A DNA stretch of 64,000 nucleotides, from positions 1-64,000 of the forward strand of contig JAAEAF010006661.1 of the NCBI GenBank assembly GCA_011037195.1. Reading direction: 5' to 3'. Below the pieces are notes generated by a model. It worked only from the letters and a program-made list of their open reading frames with translations, ran no database searches and was not told where the DNA came from. This stretch comes from Triatoma infestans. Lineage: Eukaryota; Arthropoda; Insecta; Hemiptera; Reduviidae. The translations under genes and the position numbers were made by a program. This document shows positions 32,518 through 43,846 of this stretch, one piece after another; within the stretch, counting starts at the first letter, position 1; each line of letters opens with the position of its first letter.

Positions 32518-33326
32518 TGTTACGCCTATTCCTCTATAAGCGCAGCAAGTTGTGCGGCAGCTCAGTGGAGGAGGGGGGTTCAGGAAATGATAAGATAAAG
32601 TCGGAAATAAAAAAAAAAAGAAAAAGGAGAATAAAATAAAAGAAACAAACACAGCCACTTAAGAATAACAAAAAAAAAACTTAATTTGCTAAAAAAAATA
32701 AATTTTTTCCTTTAAGAAAAAAAATTTAGCTGGGCCCGAGACTCGAACTTACAATCTGCTGGCCCGTGTAGTGCTCACTTTAGCCAGTCAGCTACACCGT
32801 CAACTTGTAAGGCGCTTCCCTCTTGGTCATCAAATAGTTCACGTAAATACAGGTTTAATGGGGAAATAAGAACACGACTACTTATACAAGTTCCCATATA
32901 ATTTTAATTTTCCCCTTATCCAACCATACATTAATTACAAATCTTACGATAATAAAAAAAAATAAAATAAACTAAAATAAAATCAACTGTACGTATTAAA
33001 ACCAAAAAACAAAAATCAAATAAAATGAAACTGACTTAATCAAATAAAATTAAAGAAAATTAACCTACTCGGCACAAAAAAAAAAATTACTAATCTTTTA
33101 TATACAATGATAGTTATGCTAAGTAATTATAAAACAGATTTATTCTCTTTCTCTCTCTCACACAACAACGACAAATCAATCACCAGGCCTGGGTTAGTTT
33201 GATGTAACGTATTTAAACAGTTCTTTTTTGTTAGTTACATGGCACCTGTTTTTTTTTTTATTTTTATTCTGGGGTCCCCTTCCGGTGTTTGATTTTTCTT
33301 TCTTCTTCTTTCCCACTTATCCGGCC
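32518..33326 (-). repeat. partial Gypsy-B 3' LTR, left-arm copy
   Basis: This is the reverse complement of 47530-48342. The flank AAAC (the GTTT duplication) and the bases beyond it match the right-hand flank of Gypsy-B, so it came from the 3' LTR at the same insertion point. It ends at CCGGCC (33321-33326), where the sequence jumps to DNA that lies 7.8 kb away in the right arm. Confidence 0.92.
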
Positions 33327-33484
33327 ATGAAGTTTGCAAGGAGCTGCTGCATGAGTAAAACGGAACATGTCTAAATTCAACTTAATTTAATTAAAATTAA
33401 CTTCACATGGATATTTTTTAGGATATTTTCTGTTATACAAAAAACATGATTTCTCAAATAAGTAAAATAAAAAAAAACTAATGA

Positions 33485-33856
33485 GAAACACTCACACTAG
33501 CTTTTCTTACTCCAGTTCTCAAAATTATAATTGACAAATTTTATAGTTAGTGTTATTTAATTTAATGAAATTCGTCGAAAACTGAAAAAACTGTTCAATA
33601 AAAGCGCACTTTCGGTTTACTAATTTTCTTGAAACTCGAAAATTTAGCCCTCTAAATTAATTTCTAATTAATTTTGTTTGGATGATGGAGTTGTATAATC
33701 AACTATGATAGCACTTTAGGGAAAAACAACTAGAGAAATGGTACTTTCGATTGAGGAATTTTGAGAGATAACGTACTGTCAGACCCCATGGAGATACCTA
33801 AACGGAATATCAAGTTTCAACTTTCTGCGGTTTTTCGTTTTTGAGCTATGGTGTTA

Positions 33857-33896
<40 letters not shown>

Positions 33897-33990
33897 CTTT
33901 CTCTGAAGAAGGGTAGTGCTGGTATCCTGTCAAATTTTCGAAATTGAATTTCCATAATCCTTAGTTCTCTGAAATACAAAAAAAAATGCA
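33485..33990. repeat. GT-containing dispersed repeat, left-arm copy
   Basis: Minus-orientation modules at 33485-33860, an ACAC array at 33861-33893, then a short plus-orientation piece (GTCAAATTTTCGAAATTGAATTTCC). The mirrored copy is at 39100-39600. Confidence 0.75.
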
Positions 33991-34149
33991 TTTAGCGAAG
34001 CTTCTAACTCTTTTTCTAAAAATGCTGTCTTTTCTGAAAGATAGGCTATCACCTTGAAAAGCTCGATATGTGTATTTGAAATAATATCTTGAAATGAACA
34101 ATATCAGGTAGCTCAAACTTATTTGTGGAACTAATGGGAATTTATCTTC

Positions 34150-35300
34150 CTTTGCTCATAATAAAAAATGCAACTAAATTTGCAGCTCACATTATTATTT
34201 ATTTCAACGAGAAGTGGTGTTAAACTTGTCTCATCTCAAACGACCCGTCAACTTACCAGCTCTTGTAGTCGTCAGCTACCAACTCCAGCTCTTATGCTCT
34301 GTAGGATCTTGGCCAAAACCTCCACCGTTCTGGGACAAACCCAAAGGCTACAGGCCATCTAAACCAGGCTATCATCAGACCCAACACCCAGGGGAACACC
34401 AGAACTCGGCCAAGATCTCACTCACACGACACCAACGCCTAATGTAATGATATTAATAATCGACAAGAAATATTAAGTTCGCGCTTATTTACAACTTTCA
34501 TAGACATTCAGCATGTGTCTCCGCACTCTCTCTTCACTGGCCTTGTTAAAGCCTCGATTAATTTAGAGAAATAATAATGTTTAAATGTTAAGTTTTATGT
34601 AATATACAATCCCCACTACTGCAGTGTACTACATCAAACAAGAGGACTTTGGACGTTTGAAATTGAGCGGCGCTACAGTCAGTCTTGGCCAAGCTGTACT
34701 AGTTTACTTGTCTATTTTTTTGTCTGTCGGCAGCTCAGCTGGATGCAGTTGGAAAAATTCTAGTTATCATTACTTGATTAGTTTAGTTCTCTCTGCGGTC
34801 TTACCAGAGAAATTTCCGTCATCAGGACGATTACCAGACGCCCAGTCGCCCATTCAGCGCCCAGCCGCTACCAAGCGCCCCGTCGCTTTGTACTCTTCCA
34901 GCTCATTCTAGAGGCAAATATAACTTGGTATATTCCGGCCGGCACGAGCCACAGGTATCAACATTAAAATATTTAATTCATTAGGAGCGTCGAATTGGAT
35001 TCGAAAAAAGTAATGACGTCATATATAATTTTGTATCAGTAATATAAAATTCAGTTCAATCTTTCGTAATTTATGCTCTGCCCATAGTGAAAATTACAAT
35101 TTATGTCATTTATATTATTTCTATTATATGTATTGATTATTGAAATCCAATAAAATGAAGTGTGATTCTGTGACTAATGGTGAAAGAAGAGGTTTTCCCT
35201 TATTTTCTAATACAGTCCATTTTTTTGAACCAAGTAACCAGCTGGCAACCTAAGGCTTCACGGCGAATGTTTTAACTATTTGCGGGAACCTTAACAGGCC
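34150..35300. other. LTR-like or unknown repeat block, left-arm copy
   Basis: G/C-richer than its surroundings. It holds frames of 64, 77 and 95 codons (34168-34362, 34214-34447, 34624-34911) that are duplicated in the right arm (38640-38919 and 38176-38463). I recognise none of the products. AATAAA-like signals near 35150 and the sharp edges suggest a retroelement terminal region, possibly a solo LTR, but I found no target duplication. Confidence 0.35.
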
Positions 35301-35339
35301 TTATGTCTTGTAGTTTTTATTAATTTTGACATTTTCATG

Positions 35340-35560
35340 ACAACGCTACAGTCTTCCGATCACACATCCGACAGGAAGTTTTGGGCAAAATCCGTCAACC
35401 GGAAGTCAGTTTTCACTGTTTTTTCTTTCAGATTTCGCAATTCTGTCGAAAACCATTTTCTTTAAACTTTGCATTCTAACCAAAATAATAGTTTCTTACT
35501 TTTATTTGAAACATTTTACCGGAAAAATTGATGTTTTGTCTGCAATGCTGCTAGCAGACT
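35340..35560 (+). repeat. GT-containing dispersed repeat, left-arm copy
   Basis: Plus orientation: GACAGGAAGTTTTGGGCAAAATCCG, CAACCGGAAGTCAG, TTTCGCAATTCTGTCG and GAAACATTTTACCGGAAAAATTGATG. The mirrored copy is at 37545-37740. Confidence 0.7.
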
Positions 35561-35685
35561 TTGATGTTGGTGATTAAGATGAAGACAAAACACACTACAG
35601 AATTTAACACTAATTTATTTATATTTACGAACTTTAGAAGAGAAAAGAGTATGTAGAGTATAGAGTACCGGGCGAAGATATGATG

Positions 35686-37400
35686 CTTTAGTTTAAATTG
35701 CTGTTCCAAGTACTGCCAGTGGTTGACAGATGACGCTGTCATATTATTTGGTAACATTCAGATAGATCTAATGCTCTAAAACCAACAACTATAATCCCCT
35801 CCACCTATGTAATACTTGAGCCAACTAAAGGTATAGTAAAACTTCCATGTTTGGAGAAAAATTCGTAAACTGGAATTATTATAGTGATTGTTTAGAAAGT
35901 CGCATGAATGTTTTACACCAGATTTTCTGAAAGATCTTCTTTATAATGAAACATTGACAAACCAAACACCGTTCTTATGAATAATTTTGGACACGTTTTG
36001 GAATAATTTGAATTATTTCATTTAGAATTTATCTTTTGCGTCACGATTAAGTGAGAACGGAATGTAGAATATAACTTGTTTGATACCAGACTGGATCGAA
36101 TTATTTTATTTTCAAGATTTATAAAGAAGTTCGTGCCGTGATATACCTGTCATATTGGAAAAGAGCTTTAGAGAACAGCGTAAATTTGTGGATATCAAAC
36201 TACGGGGTTAAGGTAGTGTACAGTCCACCATGGAGTTATCAGCCAGTGCTGCCAAACAATATATTCATTTCTACCGAAATAATATTTTACTTCATTTAAA
36301 AAAAAAACTCATCTGCTATTTAGATCAATATATGGAAATTTACTTCCTGCATAATCTGTATGTCATACATTTCTTTCAAGAAGAAAAGTGGAAAAAAATT
36401 ACTTTTACCATGGATACAAAAGAGAAAAAATATTTTTTTTTATATAAATAAATTAGCAATGGAGGGGAGAACAGCCGGTCACGGAACAGAGCTGCAAGGG
36501 CACGCAAGGGCCGACTGAAGGCGGCACGACACTACCGTCTAATGGACCTACACCGCCCGCCTCGGTCGATTACTGAAATCGATTTATGAATTGCTATGGT
36601 ATGCATATATACTGTTCTATTAGTGATATTATTAAAACTAATAGAGCCCTTAGAATTTAATCAATATTATATAGATATTCTACTTTAATCTATTACAATT
36701 TTCTTAATCTAGTTCTTTCATCTCTTGAATTGCGCGCTATTTTAATTTCTTGTGTGTATTGCCTAGTGGACTAATCAAGTGATCTGCCTGCCTTGGACTA
36801 TGTGATACTAACCGAGTAATTTACTACTGTCCTCTTTGAACCTCTTTTTTACTACTGGCATTGAGGGTTATAACTAAAGAGCCAGTGCTGGTAAACACTA
36901 ATTTGTGGGGGGTGGTAAAAAGAAATCGGAGTTTCCCATTACAAGTAAATTTCAAAATTAAGAAGATGAAGAGACCTGTACACATGAAGAGCATAAAGTC
37001 ACAATAAACAGCACTCCAGTCTTCAAGAAGCAATGTGTGAACTAAAAGAAGTATTCAAGATTAATCTGATGGGCAGAGCATATATCCTTAGGGTTAACAC
37101 TTAAGAGCTGAACCAACACTTGAAGAAGTCCCAACAAGCGACTAAGAAGAAAACAGCCAGTCAAGCATTCAAGAGCTTGCAGTGAGACGACAACTCAACT
37201 CTCACAGTTATTGAACAAACTGTTTGTAACAAGTAATCAATTGTCTCCACTTACCCTCTGCTCAAAGCACTTTTCCAGGCCACCAAGGTAGCCGCTCTAG
37301 CTAATCAGCTGTTTAAGCAAGCAAGAGTCAGACCAGCCACAACAAGAGAAAATAGCGAACAACGATCTGCTAGCGCCGCCATTCTACATCACGCCACCAA
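35686..37400. other. spacer of the large inverted repeat
   Basis: 1715 bases that are not part of the palindrome. It includes a diverged dispersed-repeat end (35880-35940, AAAGTCGCATGAATGTTTTACACCAG), a 73-codon Phe/Lys-rich frame at 36230-36451 with no motif, and a G/C-richer part at 36450-36560. No gene can be supported. Confidence 0.6.
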
Positions 37401-37544
37401 CATCATATCTTCGCCCGGGTACTCTATACTCTACATACTCTTTTCTCTTCTAAAGTTCGTAAATATAAATAAATTAGTGTTAAATTCTGTAGTGTGTTTT
37501 GTCTTCATCTTAATCACCAACATCAAAGTCTGCTAGCAGCATTG

Positions 37545-37740
37545 CAGACAAAACATCAATTTTTCCGGTAAAATGTTTCAAATAAAAGTAAGAAACTATT
37601 ATTTTGGTTAGAATGCAAAGTTTAAAGAAAATGGTTTTCGACAGAATTGCGAAATCTGAAAGAAAAAACAGTGAAAACTGACTTCCGGTTGACGGATTTT
37701 GCCCAAAACTTCCTGTCGGATGTGTGATCGGAAGACTGTA
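37545..37740 (-). repeat. GT-containing dispersed repeat, right-arm copy
   Basis: Mirror of 35340-35560 in the opposite orientation. Confidence 0.7.
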
Positions 37741-37789
37741 GCGTTGTCATGAAAATGTCAAAATTAATAAAAACTACAAGACATAAGGC

Positions 37790-38940
37790 CTGTTAAGGTT
37801 CCCGCAAATAGTTAAAACATTCGCCGTGAAGCCTTAGGTTGCCAGCTGGTTACTTGGTTCAAAAAAATGGACTGTATTAGAAAATAAGGGAAAACCTCTT
37901 CTTTCACCATTAGTCACAGAATCACACTTCATTTTATTGGATTTCAATAATCAATACATATAATAGAAATAATATAAATGACATAAATTGTAATTTTCAC
38001 TATGGGCAGAGCATAAATTACGAAAGATTGAACTGAATTTTATATTACTGATACAAAATTATATATGACGTCATTACTTTTTTCGAATCCAATTCGACGC
38101 TCCTAATGAATTAAATATTTTAATGTTGATACCTGTGGCTCGTGCCGGCCGGAATATACCAAGTTATATTTGCCTCTAGAATGAGCTGGAAGAGTACAAA
38201 GCGACGGGGCGCTTGGTAGCGGCTGGGCGCTGAATGGGCGACTGGGCGTCTGGTAATCGTCCTGATGACGGAAATTTCTCTGGTAAGACCGCAGAGAGAA
38301 CTAAACTAATCAAGTAATGATAACTAGAATTTTTCCAACTGCATCCAGCTGAGCTGCCGACAGACAAAAAAATAGACAAGTAAACTAGTACAGCTTGGCC
38401 AAGACTGACTGTAGCGCCGCTCAATTTCAAACGTCCAAAGTCCTCTTGTTTGATGTAGTACACTGCAGTAGTGGGGATTGTATATTACATAAAACTTAAC
38501 ATTTAAACATTATTATTTCTCTAAATTAATCGAGGCTTTAACAAGGCCAGTGAAGAGAGAGTGCGGAGACACATGCTGAATGTCTATGAAAGTTGTAAAT
38601 AAGCGCGAACTTAATATTTCTTGTCGATTATTAATATCATTACATTAGGCGTTGGTGTCGTGTGAGTGGGATCTTGGCCGAGTTCTGGTGTTCCCCTGGG
38701 TGTTGGGTCTGATGATAGCCTGGTTTAGATGGCCTGTAGCCTTTGGGTTTGTCCCAGAACGGTGGAGGTTTTGGCCAAGATCCTACAGAGCATAAGAGCT
38801 GGAGTTGGTAGCTGACGACTACAAGAGCTGGTAAGTTGACGGGTCGTTTGAGATGAGACAAGTTTAACACCACTTCTCGTTGAAATAAATAATAATGTGA
38901 GCTGCAAATTTAGTTGCATTTTTTATTATGAGCAAAGGAA
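37790..38940. other. LTR-like or unknown repeat block, right-arm copy
   Basis: Mirror of 34150-35300. The encoded 95- and 64-codon frames are identical to the left arm and the 77-codon frame has one change (Ser to Pro). No function is recognised. Confidence 0.35.
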
Positions 38941-39099
38941 GATAAATTCCCATTAGTTCCACAAATAAGTTTGAGCTACCTGATATTGTTCATTTCAAGA
39001 TATTATTTCAAATACACATATCGAGCTTTTCAAGGTGATAGCCTATCTTTCAGAAAAGACAGCATTTTTAGAAAAAGAGTTAGAAGCTTCGCTAAATGC

Positions 39100-39190
39100 A
39101 TTTTTTTTTGTATTTCAGAGAACTAAGGATTATGGAAATTCAATTTCGAAAATTTGACAGGATACCAGCACTACCCTTCTTCAGAGAAAG

Positions 39191-39230
<40 letters not shown>

Positions 39231-39610
39231 TAACACCATAGCTCAAAAACGAAAAACCGCAGAAAGTTGAAACTTGATATTCCGTTTAGGTATCTCCATG
39301 GGGTCTGACAGTACGTTATCTCTCAAAATTCCTCAATCGAAAGTACCATTTCTCTAGTTGTTTTTCCCTAAAGTGCTATCATAGTTGATTATACAACTCC
39401 ATCATCCAAACAAAATTAATTAGAAATTAATTTAGAGGGCTAAATTTTCGAGTTTCAAGAAAATTAGTAAACCGAAAGTGCGCTTTTATTGAACAGTTTT
39501 TTCAGTTTTCGACGAATTTCATTAAATTAAATAACACTAACTATAAAATTTGTCAATTATAATTTTGAGAACTGGAGTAAGAAAAGCTAGTGTGAGTGTT
39601 TCTCATTAGT
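39100..39610. repeat. GT-containing dispersed repeat, right-arm copy
   Basis: Mirror of 33485-33990, including a GT array at 39193-39224 and the terminal GTAAGAAAAGCTAGTGTGAGTG motif. Confidence 0.75.
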
Positions 39611-40074
39611 TTTTTTTTATTTTACTTATTTGAGAAATCATGTTTTTTGTATAACAGAAAATATCCTAAAAAATATCCATGTGAAGTTAATTTTAATTAA
39701 ATTAAGTTCAATTTAGACATGTTCCGTTTTACTCATGCAGCAGCTCCTTGCAAACTTCACGAGCTGCCACTGAGGTATATATATTGAAAGACAATGTGAC
39801 GTGGGGCTGATTATGCGAGATTGTGGGTCATTGAGTGTTAGTCTGATCTCCAGTTACTACATGTACGTCAACTGTTTTGACGAAGTTGAACTAAGATTCA
39901 ACAACTAATTTACCAGTTCTTAGTAAGTATCACAATTTACGGTGTTTGTCCTAGATAAAGTGAAGATAGTAATGCGCGAACACTCTGAACAGTCTTTGTT
40001 CAGAGATAAACAACAACAGTGTGGACTTTGCAAACGCACATCTTCCTGCACTCTGCAACATAACCTAACTTGTT

Positions 40075-40435
40075 ATTTACATTCAAACTGATCGATTTCG
40101 GTCTGCCATATACGTATACAAAGCCATTCGCTAAAAACAGTTTTTCGCAATCAGGGTCCCTAAAACATGTATTTCCGTTTAAAACTGAATTTGAGAAATC
40201 TGGCACGATCGCAATACTTCTCTTCCCAGGAGTAAGAGAAAGTAAAAATATTAGTCGATGAGGAGGACTGCGTTGGCCAGACTGCATTCGCTGCGGACTC
40301 CCTCATCGACTAATTTTTTTACTTTCTCTTACTCCTGGGAAGAAAAGTATTGCGATTGGCCAGATTTCCGAAATTCAGTTTTCAACGGTAATACATGTTT
40401 TAGGGACCCTGATTACGAAAAAACTAATTAACTAA
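40075..40435. repeat. head-to-head inverted pair of dispersed-repeat ends
   Basis: The left half (40075-40256) runs AAAGCCATTCGC, CAGGGTCCCTAAAACATG, CACGATCGCAATACTTC, CAGGAGTAAGAGAAAG and ATTAGTCGATGAGG. The right half (about 40304-40430) is its inverted match: CCTCATCGACTAAT, ACTTTCTCTTACTCCTGGGA, AGTATTGCGATTGGCCAG, ACATGTTTTAGGGACCC. The loop is about 45 bases. The arms differ at several sites. It lies in the DNA that the left arm has lost. Confidence 0.85.
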
Positions 40436-40551
40436 TAACAATTATTATAAGAAAGGGACTTGCTTTCCAAAGGGGTCTCATGGGGTCTGCGTTCACATGA
40501 ACCAGGAGGGGAGGTAAAATAAGAAAATGAACACATCATTACAATATATAT
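40436..40551. other. flank of Gypsy-C 3' LTR
   Basis: Short unique sequence with no feature. ATAT just before 40552 could be part of a Gypsy-C target duplication, but the other end lies in or beyond the assembly gap. Confidence 0.4.
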
Positions 40552-40802
40552 TGTAACGTTATTTAGGTTTAACGATGCAGTAGAATGAAAGAATATACAT
40601 TTAATTAAATATATATTTATTAAAACAATAATAAAACCTTACATTTAATACCAAATAATTTTACAATTAAGAAAAAAGAGAAGGTAACTTCAATAGTTAT
40701 GCGTATGCTATTAGCTCTTATGTAATACTTATGCTTAAACTAGAAAAAACTAGCGGTGGAGAAAAGGGGATTTAACTTAAAAGACGCCGCTTCTGGAGGT
40801 TT
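40552..40802 (-). repeat. Gypsy-C 3' LTR, distal part
   Basis: TGTAACGTTATTTAGG at 40552 (the inverted LTR end ...CGTTACA) through GACGCCGCTTCT matches 63184-63429 with moderate divergence. The LTR is broken after GGAGGTTT by Gypsy-B and should continue from 48347. Confidence 0.88.
40799..40802. repeat. Gypsy-B target-site duplication, left (GTTT)
   Basis: GTTT precedes the Gypsy-B 5' LTR and recurs at 48343-48346 after the 3' LTR. Confidence 0.8.
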
Positions 40803-42078
40803 TGCTACGCAAAATTTTTTTTTGTAGGGGGTCCCTCTTGGTTTTCAAAATGGACTCGCAACTAGTAGGTAAGTTAGAAGTAGTTAAATTAAGAATTAGT
40901 TGTTAGAATTAGTTTAATTAACAATTAGTAGTTAAGATTAGTTTAGTAAGTATTAGTTAAAAGTAAGTATTAAGTTAGAATTAGAATAAGATATTGTTAA
41001 GTTAGGTTTAGGTTAGTTGGTAGGGAATTAGTTTAGAGTTTAGAATTAGGCGTGTTGGAGTCTTGACTGGAGAGCAAGGTGGACGGCGCTGGCTGACTGC
41101 GCATGCGCCCCAGCTGAACCACGAAGAGGAGGACAGGACGGGGTGAGAAGAGGAAGGGATAGGAGAAAGCGTGCGTCTCAGGTCAGGTGATCGTTGAAGC
41201 TTGAGGTGGATAGTGCTTCTTTCCCCTCAAACGAAATTCAGAGCTGCGAGGCAGCAGGCGGCTTGGCCGGATCAGTGGGAAAGAAGAAGAAAGAAAAATC
41301 AAACACCGGAAGGGGACCCCAGAATAAAAATAAAAAAAAAACAGGTGCCATGTAACTAACAAAAAAGAACTGTTTAAATACGTTACATCAAACTAACCCA
41401 GGCCTGGTGGTTGATTTGTCGTTGTTGTGTGAGAGAGAGAAAGAGAAGAAATCTGTTTCATAATTACTTAGCATAACTATCATTGTATATAAAAGATTAG
41501 TAATTTTTTTTTTTGTGCCGAGTAGGTTAATTTTCTTTAATTTTATTTGATTAAGTCAGTTTCATTTTATTTGATTTTTGTTTTTTGGTTTTAATACGTA
41601 CAGTTGATTTTATTTTAGTTTATTTTATTTTTTTGTATTATCGTAAGATTTGTAATTAATGTATGGTTGGATAAGGGGAAAATTAAAATTGTATGGGAAC
41701 TTGTATAAGTAGTCGTGTTCTTATTTCCCCATTAAACCTGTATTTAGGTGAACTATTTGATGACCAAGAGGGAAGCGCCTTACAAGTTGAAGGTGTAGCT
41801 GACTGGCTAAAGTGAGCACTACACGGGCCAGCAGATTGTAATTTCAAGTCCCGGGCCCAGCTAATTTTTTTTTCTTAAAGGAAAAAATTTATTTTTTTGT
41901 GGCAAATTAATTTTTTTTTGTTATTCTTAAGTGGCTTTGTTTGTTTCTTTTATTTTTATTTCATTCTCCTTTTTCTTTTTTTTTTTTATTTCCGACTTTA
42001 CCTTATCATTTTCTGAACCCCCCTCCTCCACTGAGCTGCCGCACAACTTGCTGCGCTTATAGAGGAATAGGCGTAACA
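40803..42078 (+). repeat. Gypsy-B 5' LTR
   Basis: Starts TGCTACGCAAAA and ends AGGCGTAACA. It includes repetitive AGTTAGAATTAGTTTAATTA-type sequence (40870-41060), a G/C-rich middle and a T-rich 3' part. It is nearly identical to 47068-48342. Confidence 0.96.
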
Positions 42079-42080
42079 AT

Positions 42081-42092
42081 TGGCGCCCAGCG
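42081..42092 (+). promoter_or_regulatory. Gypsy-B primer-binding site
   Basis: TGGCGCCCAGCG lies two bases past the LTR end. TGGCGCCC is a common retroelement start for tRNA priming. Confidence 0.75.
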
Positions 42093-42383
42093 TTAGGGCT
42101 TGAGAAGGTATAAAAACTATTGCCCATAATCACTCAAAAATTACTAAAAGTTGGTTGGTCATTTAAAAAAAAAGGAAAATTGTTTGTTTGTTGGTTCTAT
42201 TATCTTTAAGTATATGAAACAGAAATAAATAAATAAAGAAAATTAACATAATAAATACGGAAATAAATTGCCGGAAGGAAAGAGGAAAAAATTAAAAAAT
42301 AAATAAAAACCTAAATATTAGGAAATATATTGAATAAATAAAAGAATAAATAAATTATTTACTACTTAGGGGGAGTACATCAC

Positions 42384-43846
42384 ATGCATAGAGCTTCTTT
42401 GAACCCTACACTTTACGGTATTAGTTTGTGGCTAAAAATGGATATATATCGTCTGCTAAAAGAAGAGGTTCAGTATGAACTCCGTATCCGGGGTCTTGAC
42501 TTTGAGGGTAACTGCGTAGAACTTCGAAGGAGGTTGCAGGGTGCGTTAGCAAAAAATACCGCGGTTAAGCCCGAAATCGTAAGCTCCTTAAATGTGAATG
42601 AGGAACTCGAAATCTGCCGCCATAAATTTGAATTCCTGAGGCAGGCTGTATCTGATTTGGATGAAGACTCAGAGGTCATAGACTTCAAGAAGTTGGATGC
42701 GCGGTTGTGGCATTTATATGCCAGAGTTAACCGACTTTCGGAGGCGCACGGAGAGGTTAGAGAATTAAAGCAATTGGTTACCAACGTGAAAGATTTATGG
42801 GATGAGCTGCAGGACGCTGCTCCCGGGACATCGACTGGTAAGGGCACTGGCATTAGGAGGACTGAAGCATCTCAAGCAGAAACTGCAGATCCTATGGCCT
42901 AGCAGAAACTTGCTAGTCCTCCCCCACGGTCTCCGGTACAAATTACGGAGAGTAGACCTCTCGGTGAGCTGCTGGAGGACATGTCTCTTAGATGGCCTCC
43001 CATGCCGGAGAGAAGCTCTCAGACCAGCCCCCAAGGGATCCCAAATTATATAAGTGGGGTCTCACCTTTTCTGGGGAAGGCTCAGAGCATTCTTTGGGCA
43101 ATTTTCTGGATGACGTTGAGGAATGAATGTATGCCAGAGGTTTGGGGAAAGAGGACCTCTTTCGGGGAGCCTCCGATTTGCTGTCTGGTACCGCGAAAAT
43201 ATGGTACAGGGCCAATAGGAATATGTTCCGGTCTTGGGATGATTTGGTGAGGCAACTCAAAAAAGCATTCCAAGATCTGGACTATGATGACCGTCTCCTT
43301 CAGGAGATTAGGCGAAGGACCCAGGGTTCGGACGAGCCTCCGCATATTTTTATTGCAAAAATGAAGGGACTCTTCAGTCGTTTGAGCGAACCGCTTCCGG
43401 AGGCACAGAAACTTAGGATGGTCGAACGCAATGTGAAGAGGGAGCACCTACCTTTCTTGGCCCAGGCCACATACTCTACCCTAGAGGAATTGGAGGCATT
43501 TCTGAGCCGCCTCGAATCCTGGACCCAGAGAGCAGAGCAGTATAGAGAGCCTCCTGTCAGGGGATTATTGGAGCCAGAGCTGAGCCACCGGAGGGGTAAG
43601 ACAAGCGTCTCTTTGTCAACGGCGGAAGTATGTTCTACGGGGACTAAGGAGGAAACGCCACCTAAGCTAGGAAAACCGAAGGGCATGATCTGCTGGAACT
43701 GCAGCAGAAGAGGCCACGGGTTCCGCTCGTGTCAGGCGGCTAAATCGGTCTTCTGCGAGGGATGTGGGAAGAGAAGAGTGAGAAAAGCGGATTGCACTCG
43801 TTGCACCCCACCCACAAAGGGAAACGAAGGCGGGGGTCGGGCCTAG
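42384..43846 (+). pseudogene. gag: Gypsy-B gag, interrupted
   Basis: The start is ATG at 42384 (or the second Met at 42438, MDIYRLLKEEVQYEL). The first 172 codons include a long alpha-helical, charged region. A TAG stop at 42900-42902 comes first. A shift of register in the C-run near 43028 follows, and then a TGA at 43124-43126. From 43127 the capsid region is open to 43846: IWYRANRNMFRSWDDLVRQL and the TQGSDEPPHIFIAKMKGLF segment match retrotransposon gag domains. A CCHC-like knuckle, CWNCSRRGHGFRSC, is near 43690, followed by a second Cys-rich motif (CEGCGKRRVRKADC). The last 28 codons overlap the pol frame. With these lesions no full gag can be made. Confidence 0.85.

Larger units (their letters stand above)
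29812..35685. repeat. left arm of the large inverted repeat
   Basis: This 5.87-kb segment is the reverse complement of parts of 37401-51279. Aligned blocks are 29812-31680 with 49409-51279, about 31681-33320 with about 47530-49176, and 33327-35685 with 37401-39759 (both 2359 bases). Frames of 118, 95 and 64 residues are identical in the two arms, and a 77-residue one differs by one residue. Compared with the right arm, it lacks 39760-47529 and 49177-49408. Confidence 0.95.
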
